A stretch of 49,566 bases of DNA from Roseibacillus sp. (lineage in GTDB: Bacteria > Verrucomicrobiota > Verrucomicrobiia > Verrucomicrobiales > Akkermansiaceae), in NCBI GenBank assembly GCA_029242545.1, contig JAQWTV010000175.1, forward strand, positions 1 to 49,566, given 5' to 3'. A program made the translations under genes and the position numbers. Shown one piece after another: positions 1 to 9,312 of the stretch (within the stretch, counting starts at the first letter, position 1; the number at the start of each line of letters is the position of its first letter). The notes beneath the pieces were generated by a model that ran no database searches, was not told the DNA's origin, and worked only from the letters and a program-made list of their open reading frames with translations.

Positions 1-1
1 C

Positions 2-514
2 CGCCCATGGCGGGGGGTCAAGCGGGACAACTGGGAAGGAGGTCACCGCGTTCCCATGATCGCGCGCTGGCCCGATAGGATCAAGGCCGGTTCACGTAGC
101 GAGCAGACCGTCTGCCTCACCGACCTGATGGCCACCTGCGCGGCCCTCACCGGAGCCAAGCTTCCTGTCGACGCCGCAGAGGATAGCTTCGACATGCTGC
201 CTGTTCTCCTCGGAGAGGCGAACAAATCCATCCGGGAATATACCCTCCACCAGACCATCAGCCTCGCCCTCGCCATCAGGGGCGGCGACTGGAAATACCT
301 CGACCACAAGGGCTCCGGCGGTAACCGCTATCGTGGGGGGCTCCAGAAATATGCCCTCCCGGATTCTGCTTCCGAGACCCCGGGACAACTCTACAACCTT
401 GCGACCGATCCCGGCGAAACGATCAACCTCGTGGCCGAAAAGCCCGAAATCGCAAACTCCCTCAGGGAACAACTGGAAAAATTCAAGGCCAGTGGTCGAA
501 GCAGACCGCGCTGA
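2..514 (+). CDS. Sulfatase, C-terminal part (cut by window edge)
   Basis: This is the C-terminal 170 residues of a type I sulfatase, an enzyme that cleaves sulfate esters from glycans or small molecules, usually after export. The frame is open from the first bases and reads RGVKRDNWEGGHRVP directly before the first internal ATG at 56. That WEGG-hRVP stretch is the conserved segment preceding the C-terminal subdomain of arylsulfatase-like enzymes, so translation surely begins upstream of the window and the ATG at 56 is internal. Further family marks are ARWPDRIKAG, an AIRGGDWKYL strand and an LYNLATDPGE motif near the end. The formylglycine site would lie outside the window. Substrate cannot be told. 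It sits upstream of another sulfatase at 1363, separated by a small membrane protein gene. Confidence 0.9.
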   Translation, partial: RPWRGVKRDNWEGGHRVPMIARWPDRIKAGSRSEQTVCLTDLMATCAALTGAKLPVDAAEDSFDMLPVLLGEANKSIREYTLHQTISLALAIRGGDWKYLDHKGSGGNRYRGGLQKYALPDSASETPGQLYNLATDPGETINLVAEKPEIANSLREQLEKFKASGRSRPR

Positions 515-634
515 TTCGACTCACAATAATGCCTTTTTACGCTTCTCGCATGAACGTGAATCTCGCCTCAATGGGTGATCCGGAATTCCAGATAACACTT
601 TATTCCTGATTAACGATCGGATAAGATAATTCAA

Positions 635-1153
635 ATGAACATTCTGAACCTGCCACCCCTCCTAGCCCAAATCGACCCTTACGCTGTCCCCGAATTAACG
701 GATGCTGAAGCTGCCACTTTCATAGGGATGCTCATTGCGGCTGCCCTTGCGATGGCCGTCCCGCTCCTCATCTTGGGTGCAATTTACGTCGTTGCGAACT
801 GGAAGATTTTTGAGAAGGCCGGACAACCCGGATGGGCCGCCCTCATTCCCATCTACAACATTATTGTAATGCTCGATGTCCAGGGCCGCCCGAAATGGTG
901 GATCATCTGGTATCTCATCCCATTCGTAAATTACGTATCGGGTGTGGTAATGTTCATCGTTCAATGCCTCGATTACGCCAAACGCTTCGGAAAAGACGGG
1001 GGCTTTGTGGCAGGACTGATCCTCCTTAACCCGATCTTTCTCCTCATCCTTGCCTTTGGCAGTGCCCAGTATCAGGGCGTATCGGCTGCTGCAGCGCCTC
1101 CGGCTGACCCGCCTGCTGCTCCTCCGGCAGATCCACCCGCTGAGGAGGCCTGA
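635..1153 (+). CDS. Small DUF5684-like multi-pass membrane protein
   Basis: A 172-residue membrane protein with three or four hydrophobic segments at about residues 28-52, 68-82, 90-112 and 122-142. The loop WKIFEKAGQPGWAALIPIYN followed by a PKWW segment is the signature I associate with the DUF5684 family, found in many bacteria and of unknown function. The last 25 residues are almost only Ala, Pro, Asp and Glu (APPADPP repeats), probably a flexible tail. The start at 635 is the first ATG of the frame; no clear ribosome binding site precedes it. A hairpin followed by a T-rich tract lies 30 bp after the stop, so the gene is probably its own transcription unit. The family call is from motif recognition; no function is claimed. 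Confidence 0.75.
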   Translation: MNILNLPPLLAQIDPYAVPELTDAEAATFIGMLIAAALAMAVPLLILGAIYVVANWKIFEKAGQPGWAALIPIYNIIVMLDVQGRPKWWIIWYLIPFVNYVSGVVMFIVQCLDYAKRFGKDGGFVAGLILLNPIFLLILAFGSAQYQGVSAAAAPPADPPAAPPADPPAEEA

Positions 1154-1183
1154 GCGAAAACACTTTATCTCTTCGATCCAACA

Positions 1184-1219
1184 AATGGGGTTCCATGAAC
1201 ATGGAGCCCCGTTTTCTTT
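1184..1219 (+). terminator. Rho-independent terminator after the DUF5684-like gene
   Basis: Two 14-base arms (1184-1197 and 1200-1213) pair along their full length, with two G-U pairs and a very tight central turn, so the innermost pairs probably open. The 3' arm runs into TTTTCTTT at 1212-1219. It begins 30 bp after the stop at 1153 and lies on the same strand, as expected for an intrinsic terminator separating this gene from the sulfatase at 1363. Confidence 0.7.
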
Positions 1220-1362
1220 GGAACGAAATGTAACTCCTTTACTATTAGAATATAGGAGATCTGGCACTCATTTCCACAAGTGGGCTGGAGAATGATATTA
1301 CCACAAAATAGTCACTATTTGCGGCGTCTTTTCCAGTCTGACGCTATACTGGAGCAGCACCA

Positions 1363-2721
1363 ATGAAGAAACTTATTCTTCCGTCACTCCTTACCCTTGC
1401 CTTCGCTCCTCTATTCCTTGCCGCTCCTCCCAATGTCGTAATCTTTCTCACAGACGATCAAGGCACTCTCGACGCAAACTGCTACGGGTCAAAAGATCTC
1501 TACACCCCGGCCATGGACAGCCTCGCTGAGACCGGGGTCCGCTTCACCCAAGCCTACAGCCACACCGTCTGCTGTCCGGCGCGGGCCCTCTTGATGACCG
1601 GGCGCCATCCACAGCGCTCCGGCGTAGTCCACTGGACTCAGGGAGATCGTAAGGGCAGTGACAGCCAGAACCGAAATATGGCGGCTTCTGAAATTACCAT
1701 CGCGGAGGTTCTCAAGAAGGTGGGTTACGCCACTGCCATTTTCGGAAAATGGCATCTTGGAGCCAGGGAAGGGCATGGTCCCCTATCTCAAGGTTTCGAT
1801 CACCATTTCGGGCACCTAGGAGGATTCATCGACAACTACAATCACTTCTTCCTGCACGGTCAGGGCTTCCATGACCTCTATGAGGACAATGTCGAAATCT
1901 TCAAGAGCTATGCCTACTTCCCAGATCTCATGACCGAGCGGGCTCTCGACTACATCGACAAGAACAAGGATGGCCCCTTCCTGCTCTACGCCGCTTTCAA
2001 CATTCCTCACTACCCCGAGCAGCACGACAAAAAGTTTGAAGCGCGATACAAGGACCTGCCTATGCCACGACAGTCCTATGCCCGCATGATCTCCACTACT
2101 GACGACCGCATGCTACAGATCCTCAACAAAATGGAGGAACATAAGCTCCGCGAAAATACCATCGTCATCTTCATGAGCGACAACGGCCACTCCACCGAGG
2201 ATGGTGCCCGCACTCGGAAAAACCATAAGAGTGGCCTGAAAGAGGGCCACTACTACCATGCCTTCGGAGGCGGCGGCAATACCGGCAAGTGGCGTGGCGC
2301 CAAGGGCTCCTACTACGAGGGAGGCCTGCGGGTTCCCGCCATCATCAGTTATCCCGCCAAGCTGCCCAAGGGGGAGGTCAGGAACCAGGCGATCACCGCC
2401 GCAGACTGGTTTCCCACCATTCTCGACCTCTGCAAGATCAAACAACCTCAGACAGAACTGGATGGCCACTCAGCCCTTCCTCTCATCCTCAAGCCAGACG
2501 CACCCTCGCTCCATCGCACCCTCCACTGGGCCTGGGGAAATGGGTGGGCGGTGCGCGAGGGAGACTGGAAGCTGATCGGGAATGGAAACCAACCGCGCTT
2601 TCTTGGGAACCTGTCCGATGAAAAGCCTGAATCTGTCAATTACCTGAACACCAAGCCAAAGCTTGTTCAGCAGCTCCTCCAGCAGCACGTCAACTGGCTG
2701 GAGAAAACCCAACCGAGGTAA
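1363..2721 (+). CDS. Secreted sulfatase (arylsulfatase type)
   Basis: A 452-residue type I sulfatase, hydrolysing sulfate esters in the periplasm or outside the cell. Residues 1-20 form a signal peptide ending at LAAPP. The metal site starts with NVVIFLTDDQG. The formylglycine motif C-x-P-x-R is C70-C71-P72-A73-R74, followed by the usual ALLMTGR. Other family elements are FGKWHLG, the SDNGH metal-binding motif in the second half and GGLRVPAII near the end, then a short C-terminal subdomain with REGDWKLIG. A GGAG at 1351-1354, eight bases before the ATG, supports the start and is one of the few clear Shine-Dalgarno sites in the window. Activity needs a formylglycine-generating or anaerobic maturase enzyme not seen here. 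The exact S1 subfamily and substrate cannot be read from sequence alone. Confidence 0.93.
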   Translation: MKKLILPSLLTLAFAPLFLAAPPNVVIFLTDDQGTLDANCYGSKDLYTPAMDSLAETGVRFTQAYSHTVCCPARALLMTGRHPQRSGVVHWTQGDRKGSDSQNRNMAASEITIAEVLKKVGYATAIFGKWHLGAREGHGPLSQGFDHHFGHLGGFIDNYNHFFLHGQGFHDLYEDNVEIFKSYAYFPDLMTERALDYIDKNKDGPFLLYAAFNIPHYPEQHDKKFEARYKDLPMPRQSYARMISTTDDRMLQILNKMEEHKLRENTIVIFMSDNGHSTEDGARTRKNHKSGLKEGHYYHAFGGGGNTGKWRGAKGSYYEGGLRVPAIISYPAKLPKGEVRNQAITAADWFPTILDLCKIKQPQTELDGHSALPLILKPDAPSLHRTLHWAWGNGWAVREGDWKLIGNGNQPRFLGNLSDEKPESVNYLNTKPKLVQQLLQQHVNWLEKTQPR

Positions 2722-3021
2722 TCTGGACAATTCTCGGATTGCCGGCCGGTTAATTTTTCACCTCATCAGCTCTCTTGATGCAGAGCCATGATAGCCCCCG
2801 ATATTCGGGAATAAAAGGGAGACCAGGAACCCTGACCGAAATTTCACGACGTTCAGGCCCAATCCTACCAGAGGAAGTAGAGGAAGCAGAGGAAGCACTC
2901 GATCCTCTGCCTGATTCCTGTTACACGGCCCTCAGGTGATGGCGGAGGCCTTACCCCTACGAACGGGGTATATTGCTCCTGCTAAATTCCTAAGAAATTA
3001 CATCGAGCCGTGTCTACTTGA
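2722..3021. other. Intergenic region before the VKOR-Kazal gene
   Basis: This 300-base spacer has no convincing ORF. It holds three tandem 9-mers of the form (c/t)agaggaag at 2869-2895. The last copy can pair with a TCCTCTGC at 2903-2910 to form an 8-bp hairpin. A second small hairpin (TACCCC with GGGGTA) lies around 2950-2971. No terminator with a T-tract was seen after the sulfatase. The spacer probably carries the promoter of the gene at 3022, but no clear -35/-10 pair can be pointed to. Confidence 0.5.
2869..2895. repeat. Three tandem 9-bp repeats
   Basis: Three consecutive 9-mers (cagaggaag, tagaggaag, cagaggaag) differ only in the first base. They lie about 125 bp upstream of the start codon at 3022. 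They could be a binding-site array or simple slippage; nothing in the sequence decides this. Confidence 0.7.
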
Positions 3022-6000
3022 ATGAATATGGGATCAAACAACAAAACAGTCAGAATAGCGGGTCTCGTGTTCCTTGGGATTGCCCTTGGGATCTCGCTTT
3101 ACCTCGCGTGGAACTCTCTCGGTGGCTCCTCGGTAGCAGGATGCTCGGGTGAAGGAAGCGGATGCCATAACGTTCTGTCCAGTAAGTGGGGATACGTTCT
3201 TGGGCTGCCAGTCAGCCTTACGGGACTTCCGGTCTACGGCGCCCTCCTGTTCTTTTCACTTTTTTCATCCCGTCACTCTCGCCTGTTGAGCGGCACCTTC
3301 TCCATTCTGATCGGAGGAGCCGCCCTCTGGTTTGCCGCTGTCCAACTCCTGATTCTGAAGTCCTTCTGTCCGTGGTGCTGTGCCACTCATGGCTTTGCGG
3401 TAGCCGGCACCGTTCTCCTGGCCTTTTCCTCTCGTCGGGAGAGCACACCTCGCAGGCCTGTCCTGCTGACTTCCTTCGCTCTCCCCGCTCTCGGCGGATT
3501 GATCTTCCTCCAGATTCTAGGTTCCGCTCCGGACCAGTCGAAGCAGGCTTCTCTCGGTGATGCTGGAGCTCGTCAGGATGAGAACAATTTCATCTCCCTG
3601 CACAGTGGCGAGTTTCTCCTGAACCCGGAGGACTTTCCGGTAATCGGATCACCAAAGGCCCGCCATGCAGTTGTTGCGCTGGGAGATTACACCTGCGGGT
3701 TCTGCCGTAAGCTGCACGGCCAGCTCCAGCAGATTGTCGCGGCCTACCCTGAGGGCGAACTTGCGGTCATCGAACTCCCAGTCGCCCGTGATGCAAAAGC
3801 CGCCGAAATCCAGAGACTCATGCTCTCGCTTTGGAAATCCCATCCAGAAATTAAAAACGCCCTTGATACCCAGATTTATGAACGCCGGCTCTCCATCGAA
3901 CCAGACTCTATTCGAACAGCAGCCGGGGCGCTCCTCGGAGAAGAGGTGGTGGCCTCTTCCCTTGCCGAACACGGCGCGTGGGCCGATCGCCAGATCGACA
4001 TCGCATCACGGGTTCTCAAGGCCAATAGCAAGATCACTGGCGCCCCCCACCTTCCCCAGTTGATTGCCGGGGAAGAAGTCAACATCGGCGCTTCCAAGGA
4101 TTTGGCGACCTACACCGATCTTTTCGCCCGTAATTTCAATCTCTTGTCTCCCAATCAGGAGACCCTCGCTCGAATTAGCGCTTCTCCACCAAGATCTAAG
4201 CCCACTCTCACGGTCGCAAACCTGCAAGCGAATACCGAGATACTGTGGCCTACTCGAGAGCGGAAACCTGAACTCACGCCCCGCAGCCCTGGCATTCTCT
4301 GGCCTGCCTCCAGCCTTCTCTCTCCTCCGCAATTGGGGCGTAAAAAGCGGAACAAGGACAACCCACAGGTAGCAGCAGGCTACTTTGGCTGGATCCTTCG
4401 AAACTTCGAAATGCCCGGCGAAATGCTGCTTGCAGACCCAGAGGCTAACCCAGATGGAGATGCCAGCCGGAACGCGTTGGAATACTGGTGTCGGCTGGAT
4501 CCCAAACAAAGGGACATCTCCCCGGGAATGATCCGCCGCGGCGGAAAGGGCAACATGGTCTACTCCCTTGAGATGCGGGACGACGATCCGGCAATCGGCG
4601 GAGTATTCCAATTTTCTGACAACCTCCACTTTACGGATACCAAGACCGTTACCTTCTCTGAGGCCAAACCAGTTGACTCGGATCCAATGGACGGCCTCCA
4701 AACCTGGATGGCCACCGACCCTGAAGATAAACCTGGCCTCACTCGCTTCGCACGTGCAGCTCTCGAGATTGATTGGCCCTCCGATTCCGAATGCCTGCAG
4801 CAATGTGCAGCGGTCGCAGTCACCACCTGCCAGGGCGACCCCTCTCAGGTCCACGCCGTCTTTGAAGCCTGCATGGACACGTGCTCCGGTGGTTGGTGTA
4901 ACGAAATTTTTGATCCAGTCTGTGGATGCGATGGGCAAACCTACTCCAATGCCTGCGCAGCTGCTGAAGCCAACGCGAGCGTGGAATATCTTGGAGCCTG
5001 CGAGCAACCCGAGTGTTCCAGCAATGCCGACTGCGGTGATACCGAATACTGTTTCTCGCAGGAAGGCTGCGACACCCCAGGAACGTGCCGGGAGAGGCCC
5101 GTGTTCTGCACCCTTGAGTTCCAACCTGTCTGCGGGTGCGATGGAAACACTTACGGCAATGCCTGCGCCGCCGCGGCCGCAGGAGTCAATGTGGTCAGAG
5201 AAGGAGCCTGTTTGGCAGATGGCGGGTGCAACAGTAATGCCGACTGCGACGGTGCTGACTACTGCTTCTCCGAAGAGGGCTGCGACACACCCGGAACCTG
5301 CCAGGAAAAACCCCAACTCTGCACCCGCGAATTCAATCCCGTCTGTGGCTGCGACGGCAGGACCTACGGGAACCCGTGCAACGCTGCCTCCGCAGGAGTA
5401 AACGTGGCCAGTCAGGGAGCCTGCGTAGCTGAAGAGGAATGCAACACCAACGCTGACTGCGATGAGGCCGATTATTGTTTTTCCGAGGAGGGCTGTGACG
5501 CACCGGGAACCTGTCAACCCAGACCGGAGTTCTGCACCCGCGAGTTCAGGCCGGTCTGTGGGTGTGATGGGCAAACCTATGGCAATGCCTGCGTGGCCGC
5601 TGCGGCAGGAGTGAATGTCGTCAGCGAGGGAGCCTGTGTAAACGAAGGCGAATGCAACACCAACGCCGACTGCGACGATGCCGATTACTGCTTCTCGGAG
5701 GAGGGCTGTGACACCCCGGGAACGTGCCAGGAAAAGCCAGTGTTCTGCACTTTTGAATTCAATCCAGTCTGTGGTTGTGATGGCACCACCTACAGCAACC
5801 CATGCGTTGCTGCCTCTGAAGGGGTAAACGTAGCCAGTCAGGGAGCCTGCGTCGTGGAAGAGCAATGCAATACCAACGCTGACTGCGATGAGGCCGATTA
5901 CTGCTTTTCCGAGGACGGGTGCGATGCACCGGGCATCTGCCAGACTCGACCGCAAATCTGCACCCGCGAATTCCGCCCCGTGTGTGGCTGCGACGGAAGG

Positions 6001-6297
6001 ACCTATGGAAATGCCTGTGAGGCAGCGGCAGCGGGAGTGAATGTTCGCCAAGAAGGGGCATGCCTCAGCAAAGATGAGTGCACGAATAACAACGACTGCC
6101 CCGGAACCCAATACTGTCTCTTTACGAGGGGTTGCGGCGGTTCGGGGGTCTGCCAATCACGCCCTGAGGTCTGTCTCGCCGTGTGGGATCCCGTCTGTGG
6201 ATGCGATGGAAGAACTTATGGAAATGCCTGCGAAGCAGCCGCGGCCGGTGTATCGGTCCTGATAACCGGGTCCTGCCCACCCATCCGGGCACCTTAG
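3022..6297 (+). CDS. VKOR-thioredoxin thiol oxidase fused to Kazal-type Cys-rich repeats
   Basis: A 1091-residue multidomain membrane protein. Residues 8-170 are a VKOR domain with about five hydrophobic segments. C41 and C48 follow the first, and the redox pair C116-P-W-C119 follows the third. Bacterial VKOR passes electrons from thiols to quinone and so drives disulfide formation. Residues about 200-370 form a DsbA/thioredoxin-like domain with CGFC at 225-228 and a TGAPHLP cis-proline loop near 340. Five membrane passes would put it in the periplasm. Residues about 470-585 contain a NPDGD...EYW module common in verrucomicrobial secreted proteins. From about 592 to the end lie about 70 cysteines: a short Cys-rich stretch, one Kazal-type unit (PVCGCDG-TY-N-C), then six 71-residue composites. 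VKOR-Trx fusions are known; this Kazal tail is new to me. The start at 3022 lacks a clear ribosome binding site. Confidence 0.9.
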   Translation: MNMGSNNKTVRIAGLVFLGIALGISLYLAWNSLGGSSVAGCSGEGSGCHNVLSSKWGYVLGLPVSLTGLPVYGALLFFSLFSSRHSRLLSGTFSILIGGAALWFAAVQLLILKSFCPWCCATHGFAVAGTVLLAFSSRRESTPRRPVLLTSFALPALGGLIFLQILGSAPDQSKQASLGDAGARQDENNFISLHSGEFLLNPEDFPVIGSPKARHAVVALGDYTCGFCRKLHGQLQQIVAAYPEGELAVIELPVARDAKAAEIQRLMLSLWKSHPEIKNALDTQIYERRLSIEPDSIRTAAGALLGEEVVASSLAEHGAWADRQIDIASRVLKANSKITGAPHLPQLIAGEEVNIGASKDLATYTDLFARNFNLLSPNQETLARISASPPRSKPTLTVANLQANTEILWPTRERKPELTPRSPGILWPASSLLSPPQLGRKKRNKDNPQVAAGYFGWILRNFEMPGEMLLADPEANPDGDASRNALEYWCRLDPKQRDISPGMIRRGGKGNMVYSLEMRDDDPAIGGVFQFSDNLHFTDTKTVTFSEAKPVDSDPMDGLQTWMATDPEDKPGLTRFARAALEIDWPSDSECLQQCAAVAVTTCQGDPSQVHAVFEACMDTCSGGWCNEIFDPVCGCDGQTYSNACAAAEANASVEYLGACEQPECSSNADCGDTEYCFSQEGCDTPGTCRERPVFCTLEFQPVCGCDGNTYGNACAAAAAGVNVVREGACLADGGCNSNADCDGADYCFSEEGCDTPGTCQEKPQLCTREFNPVCGCDGRTYGNPCNAASAGVNVASQGACVAEEECNTNADCDEADYCFSEEGCDAPGTCQPRPEFCTREFRPVCGCDGQTYGNACVAAAAGVNVVSEGACVNEGECNTNADCDDADYCFSEEGCDTPGTCQEKPVFCTFEFNPVCGCDGTTYSNPCVAASEGVNVASQGACVVEEQCNTNADCDEADYCFSEDGCDAPGICQTRPQICTREFRPVCGCDGRTYGNACEAAAAGVNVRQEGACLSKDECTNNNDCPGTQYCLFTRGCGGSGVCQSRPEVCLAVWDPVCGCDGRTYGNACEAAAAGVSVLITGSCPPIRAP
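5014..6291 (+). repeat. Six 213-bp tandem repeats encoding Cys-rich plus Kazal units
   Basis: The unit starts (the codon for the first Cys of the C-x5-DC motif) fall at 5014, 5227, 5440, 5653, 5866 and 6079, an exact spacing of 213 bp (71 codons) with no insertion or deletion. Each unit encodes ten Cys: five in a C...DC...YC...GC...C segment and five in a Kazal-like PVCGCDG...TY.N.C...C segment. Units at 5227 and 5653 are most alike, as are those at 5440 and 5866, giving a 426-bp higher-order period. Confidence 0.95.
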
Positions 6298-6338
6298 GAA
6301 CGGCGCCCTTGCTCTTGGTCACCTTGGAGAACTCTTGC

Positions 6339-7739
6339 TCAGGACCCCAGAGCTTTCAAAACTCCCTCAAGGCTTTCCTGCGCATCGCCGAAGAGCATTT
6401 GCGTATTCTCCTTGAAGAATAGCGGGTTCTCAACGCCGGCATACCCCGTTGCCATGGAGCGCTTCAAAACAATCGTGTTTCGACCCTTCCAGCATTCCAA
6501 CACAGGCATGCCCGCGATTGGGCTATCCGGTTCATCGAGAGCAGAAGGGTTGACGATATCGTTGGCCCCAATCACAACCGAAACATCAATGTCCGGGAAG
6601 TCCTCATTGATCTCGTCCATTTCGAAAACGATATCGTAGGGCACCTTGGCCTCAGCAAGGAGGACGTTCATGTGGCCGGGCATCCGACCTGCTACCGGGT
6701 GAATCCCGAAACGCACATTAACTCCCTTTGCCCGCAGAGCCTTCGTCATCTCGTTGACGGTGTGCTGCGCCTGGGCCACTGCCATGCCGTAGCCGGGAAT
6801 AATCATCACTTCCTTGGCCTCTCCCATCAATTCAGCTGTATCCTCGGCACTGATGGAAACAGCTTCCCCCTGCTCCCCATCGCCACTTTTCGCTGCTCCA
6901 CCACCGCTGCTTCCGAACCCACCCGCAATCACCGAGAGAAACTTCCGATTCATGGCCCTGCACATGATGTAGCTGAGAATTGCTCCACTGGAACCAACCA
7001 GTGCCCCCACAACGATCAGAAGATCATTCTTGAGCATGAACCCGGTAGCTGCCGCAGCCCAGCCCGAATAACTGTTGAGCATGGAAACAACCACCGGCAT
7101 GTCCGCGCCACCTATCGCCATCACCATGTGAATCCCAAAAATGAGAGCAATCACGGTCATGATCAGGAGTGGGCTTAATCCCCCGCCCTCGGCAGACTGC
7201 CCGACAAAGGCGACGCCCAATGCCACCGTCACAATCAACAGCATTAGGTTGAGCCAGTGTCTCCCGGGCAGGGTAAGCGGCTTCCCCCCAATCTTCCCAC
7301 TCAACTTACCAAAGGCTATGATGGAACCGGAGAAGGTCACCGCACCAATGAGGATCCCCAGGTAAATCTCGATATCGTGGATGGTTTTCTCGGCTCCTTG
7401 ATAGTGCTGCCCATCAGGATCGAGATAGGTGGCATAGCCCACTAGAACGGCGGCCAGCCCCACCAGACTGTGAAGAATCGCCACCAGTTCCGGCATCTGG
7501 GTCATCTGGACCCGCCGGGCAAGAACAAAGCCCACCACGCCACCAAGCGACAGCGTTCCAACGAGAACTGCGTAGTTCCCCTTAATTCCAGCTACCGCGG
7601 CAATCAGGGCGATTGCCATCCCCAGCATCCCATAAAAATTTCCCCGGCGTGCGGTTTCCTGATTACTCAATCCTCCCAGCGCAAGGATGAAGAGAATAAT
7701 TGCCCCGAGGTAGGCCGCGTCTGCAAGTTGGTCAGTCAT
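6339..7739 (-). CDS. pntB: NAD(P) transhydrogenase subunit beta
   Basis: A 466-residue membrane protein, close to the usual length for PntB (about 460). With PntA it forms the proton-translocating transhydrogenase of the inner membrane, which reduces NADP+ with NADH at the expense of the proton gradient and supplies NADPH. The N-terminal 270 residues are nearly all hydrophobic helices (domain II). The C-terminal part is the NADP(H)-binding domain III, with [25 protein letters not shown], the DEIN..F loop and [10 protein letters not shown], all hallmarks of the family. The start codon ATG at 7739 is preceded by only a weak AGGA. It lies 19 bp downstream of pntA on the same strand, so the two are surely one operon. 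It converges on the VKOR-Kazal gene with a gap of only 41 bp. Confidence 0.97.
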   Translation of the reverse strand: MTDQLADAAYLGAIILFILALGGLSNQETARRGNFYGMLGMAIALIAAVAGIKGNYAVLVGTLSLGGVVGFVLARRVQMTQMPELVAILHSLVGLAAVLVGYATYLDPDGQHYQGAEKTIHDIEIYLGILIGAVTFSGSIIAFGKLSGKIGGKPLTLPGRHWLNLMLLIVTVALGVAFVGQSAEGGGLSPLLIMTVIALIFGIHMVMAIGGADMPVVVSMLNSYSGWAAAATGFMLKNDLLIVVGALVGSSGAILSYIMCRAMNRKFLSVIAGGFGSSGGGAAKSGDGEQGEAVSISAEDTAELMGEAKEVMIIPGYGMAVAQAQHTVNEMTKALRAKGVNVRFGIHPVAGRMPGHMNVLLAEAKVPYDIVFEMDEINEDFPDIDVSVVIGANDIVNPSALDEPDSPIAGMPVLECWKGRNTIVLKRSMATGYAGVENPLFFKENTQMLFGDAQESLEGVLKALGS

Positions 7740-7758
7740 TTCCTATTGCGATTAGAGG

Positions 7759-9312
7759 CTAGTCCTTACGAAACATCTCCAGCATCCGATGGGTCACTGC
7801 GAATCCACCCACGATATTGACGGCCGTGATCAGGATCGCGACCGCGGCCAGCCATACGATTGCGGGCGTCTCCTTGGAGATCTGCATGAGCGCCCCAATG
7901 ATAATAATACTGCTGATTGCATTCGTGACACTCATGAGCGGCGTATGCAACGCGGGGCTCACATTCCAGATCACCATGTAGCCAACAAAGCAGGCGAGAA
8001 CGAAGACCGTGAAGTGCTCCATGAAGGAGGACGGGGCGAAAGACCCGACTCCGGCGAGGGCACCCCCCGCGAGAAGAAGCGGAACCAGAAATCCGAGGAC
8101 CGAACGCTTTGCTGCCGGCTCTGCCGGAGCGGGTTGAGGCGGCGCCTCGGGCTTCTTCTCCTGCTTGGGAACCGCAGAGAGCTTGGGAGCAGGAGGCGGC
8201 CAGGTGACTTCCCCGTCCTTGATGACAGTTGCACCCCGGATGACCTCATCCTCCATATTCACGTTGACTGTGCCATCCTTCTCCGGGCTCAGATCCGTCA
8301 ACATATGCCGGAGATTCGTCCCGTAGAGCTGGCTGGACTGGGCGGCTAGGCGGCTTGGAAGATCGGTGTAGCCTACCAAGCTAACTCCGTGTTTGACCAC
8401 GACTTTACCTGCCTCCGACAGCTCACAGTTACCACCCTGCTCCGTGGCTAGATCAACGATGACGCTACCCTCCCTCATCAACTCAACCATATCGGCGAGG
8501 ATCAGCTTCGGCGCCGGCTTTCCGGGAATCAGCGCGGTAGTAATGATAATATCCACCTCTTGAGCCTGCTCACGGAATAGAGCCATCTCCGCCCCGATGA
8601 ACGCCTCGCTCATGACCTTGGCGTAGCCTCCCTCACCAGACCCATCCTCCTCATCTTCAAAATCAAGCATGAGAAAATCAGCATCCATGCTCTCGACCTG
8701 CTCTTTCACCTCCGGCCGCGTATCAAAGGCGCGCACAATGGCCCCCATGCTACGGGCAGCACCGATGGCGGCCAGGCCCGCGACTCCCGCCCCGATGACC
8801 AGAACCTTGGCGGGCGGCACCTTGCCCGCAGCGGTAATCTGACCAGTGAAAAATCTCCCGAAATGCTGCGCGGCCTCAACTACCGCGCGATACCCTGCGA
8901 TGTTGGCCATCGAGCTCAGGGCGTCCAGCTTCTGCGCCCGGGAAATTCTGGGCACGCTGTCCATCGCCAGCACCGTTGCTCCAGTAGCAGCAAGGGCACT
9001 CATCAGCTCTTCGTTCTGAGCCGGCCAGATGAAACTCACTAGGATCTTGCCAGGCGCAAGGTGGCCAACCTCCTCGTCCTCAGGTGCTCGCACCTTGAAT
9101 ATAATGTCCGAGGACGACCAGAGATCCTCCGCCTTCTCGACAATCTGGACTCCTACGTCTCGATAAGTTTGATCAGGAAAACTGGCCGACTCTCCGGCTC
9201 CCTGCTCAATAGCGACTGTAAAACCAAGTTTCTGGAGGTGTTTCGCAACGTCCGGGGTAGTGGCCACCCGGCATTCTCCCTCGTATATCTCGTTCGGAAT
9301 CCCGATTTGCAT
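7759..9312 (-). CDS. pntA: NAD(P) transhydrogenase subunit alpha
   Basis: A 517-residue alpha subunit. The N-terminal 370 residues are the NAD(H)-binding domain I, with the Rossmann motif [17 protein letters not shown] and the family segment [15 protein letters not shown] Pro/Ala/Glu-rich linker follows, then about four membrane helices near the C-terminus. This is the fused single-chain form, as in E. coli, rather than the split PntAA/PntAB form. The frame stays open to a TTG at 9333, but the ATG at 9312 gives MQIGIPNE, which aligns with the start of the E. coli protein, so I use 9312. No clear ribosome binding site is visible for either. pntB follows 19 bp downstream. The upstream spacer, shared with a divergent oxidoreductase gene, contains an inverted repeat that may control this operon. 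Confidence 0.96.
   Translation of the reverse strand: MQIGIPNEIYEGECRVATTPDVAKHLQKLGFTVAIEQGAGESASFPDQTYRDVGVQIVEKAEDLWSSSDIIFKVRAPEDEEVGHLAPGKILVSFIWPAQNEELMSALAATGATVLAMDSVPRISRAQKLDALSSMANIAGYRAVVEAAQHFGRFFTGQITAAGKVPPAKVLVIGAGVAGLAAIGAARSMGAIVRAFDTRPEVKEQVESMDADFLMLDFEDEEDGSGEGGYAKVMSEAFIGAEMALFREQAQEVDIIITTALIPGKPAPKLILADMVELMREGSVIVDLATEQGGNCELSEAGKVVVKHGVSLVGYTDLPSRLAAQSSQLYGTNLRHMLTDLSPEKDGTVNVNMEDEVIRGATVIKDGEVTWPPPAPKLSAVPKQEKKPEAPPQPAPAEPAAKRSVLGFLVPLLLAGGALAGVGSFAPSSFMEHFTVFVLACFVGYMVIWNVSPALHTPLMSVTNAISSIIIIGALMQISKETPAIVWLAAVAILITAVNIVGGFAVTHRMLEMFRKD

Noticed and set aside
695..1267. A 190-codon minus-strand frame over the DUF5684-like gene
   Set aside because: It runs through the terminator of the plus-strand gene and has no family resemblance.
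1345..1350. TATACT as a -10 element for the sulfatase at 1363
   Set aside because: It would place the transcript start about six bases before the ATG, inside or after the ribosome binding site, and no matching -35 is present.
4006..6156. A 716-residue open frame on the minus strand across the Kazal repeat region
   Set aside because: It is antisense to a gene with clear domain motifs, and the openness follows from the repeated codon use of the 213-bp units. Its translation shows no signal peptide or family motif.
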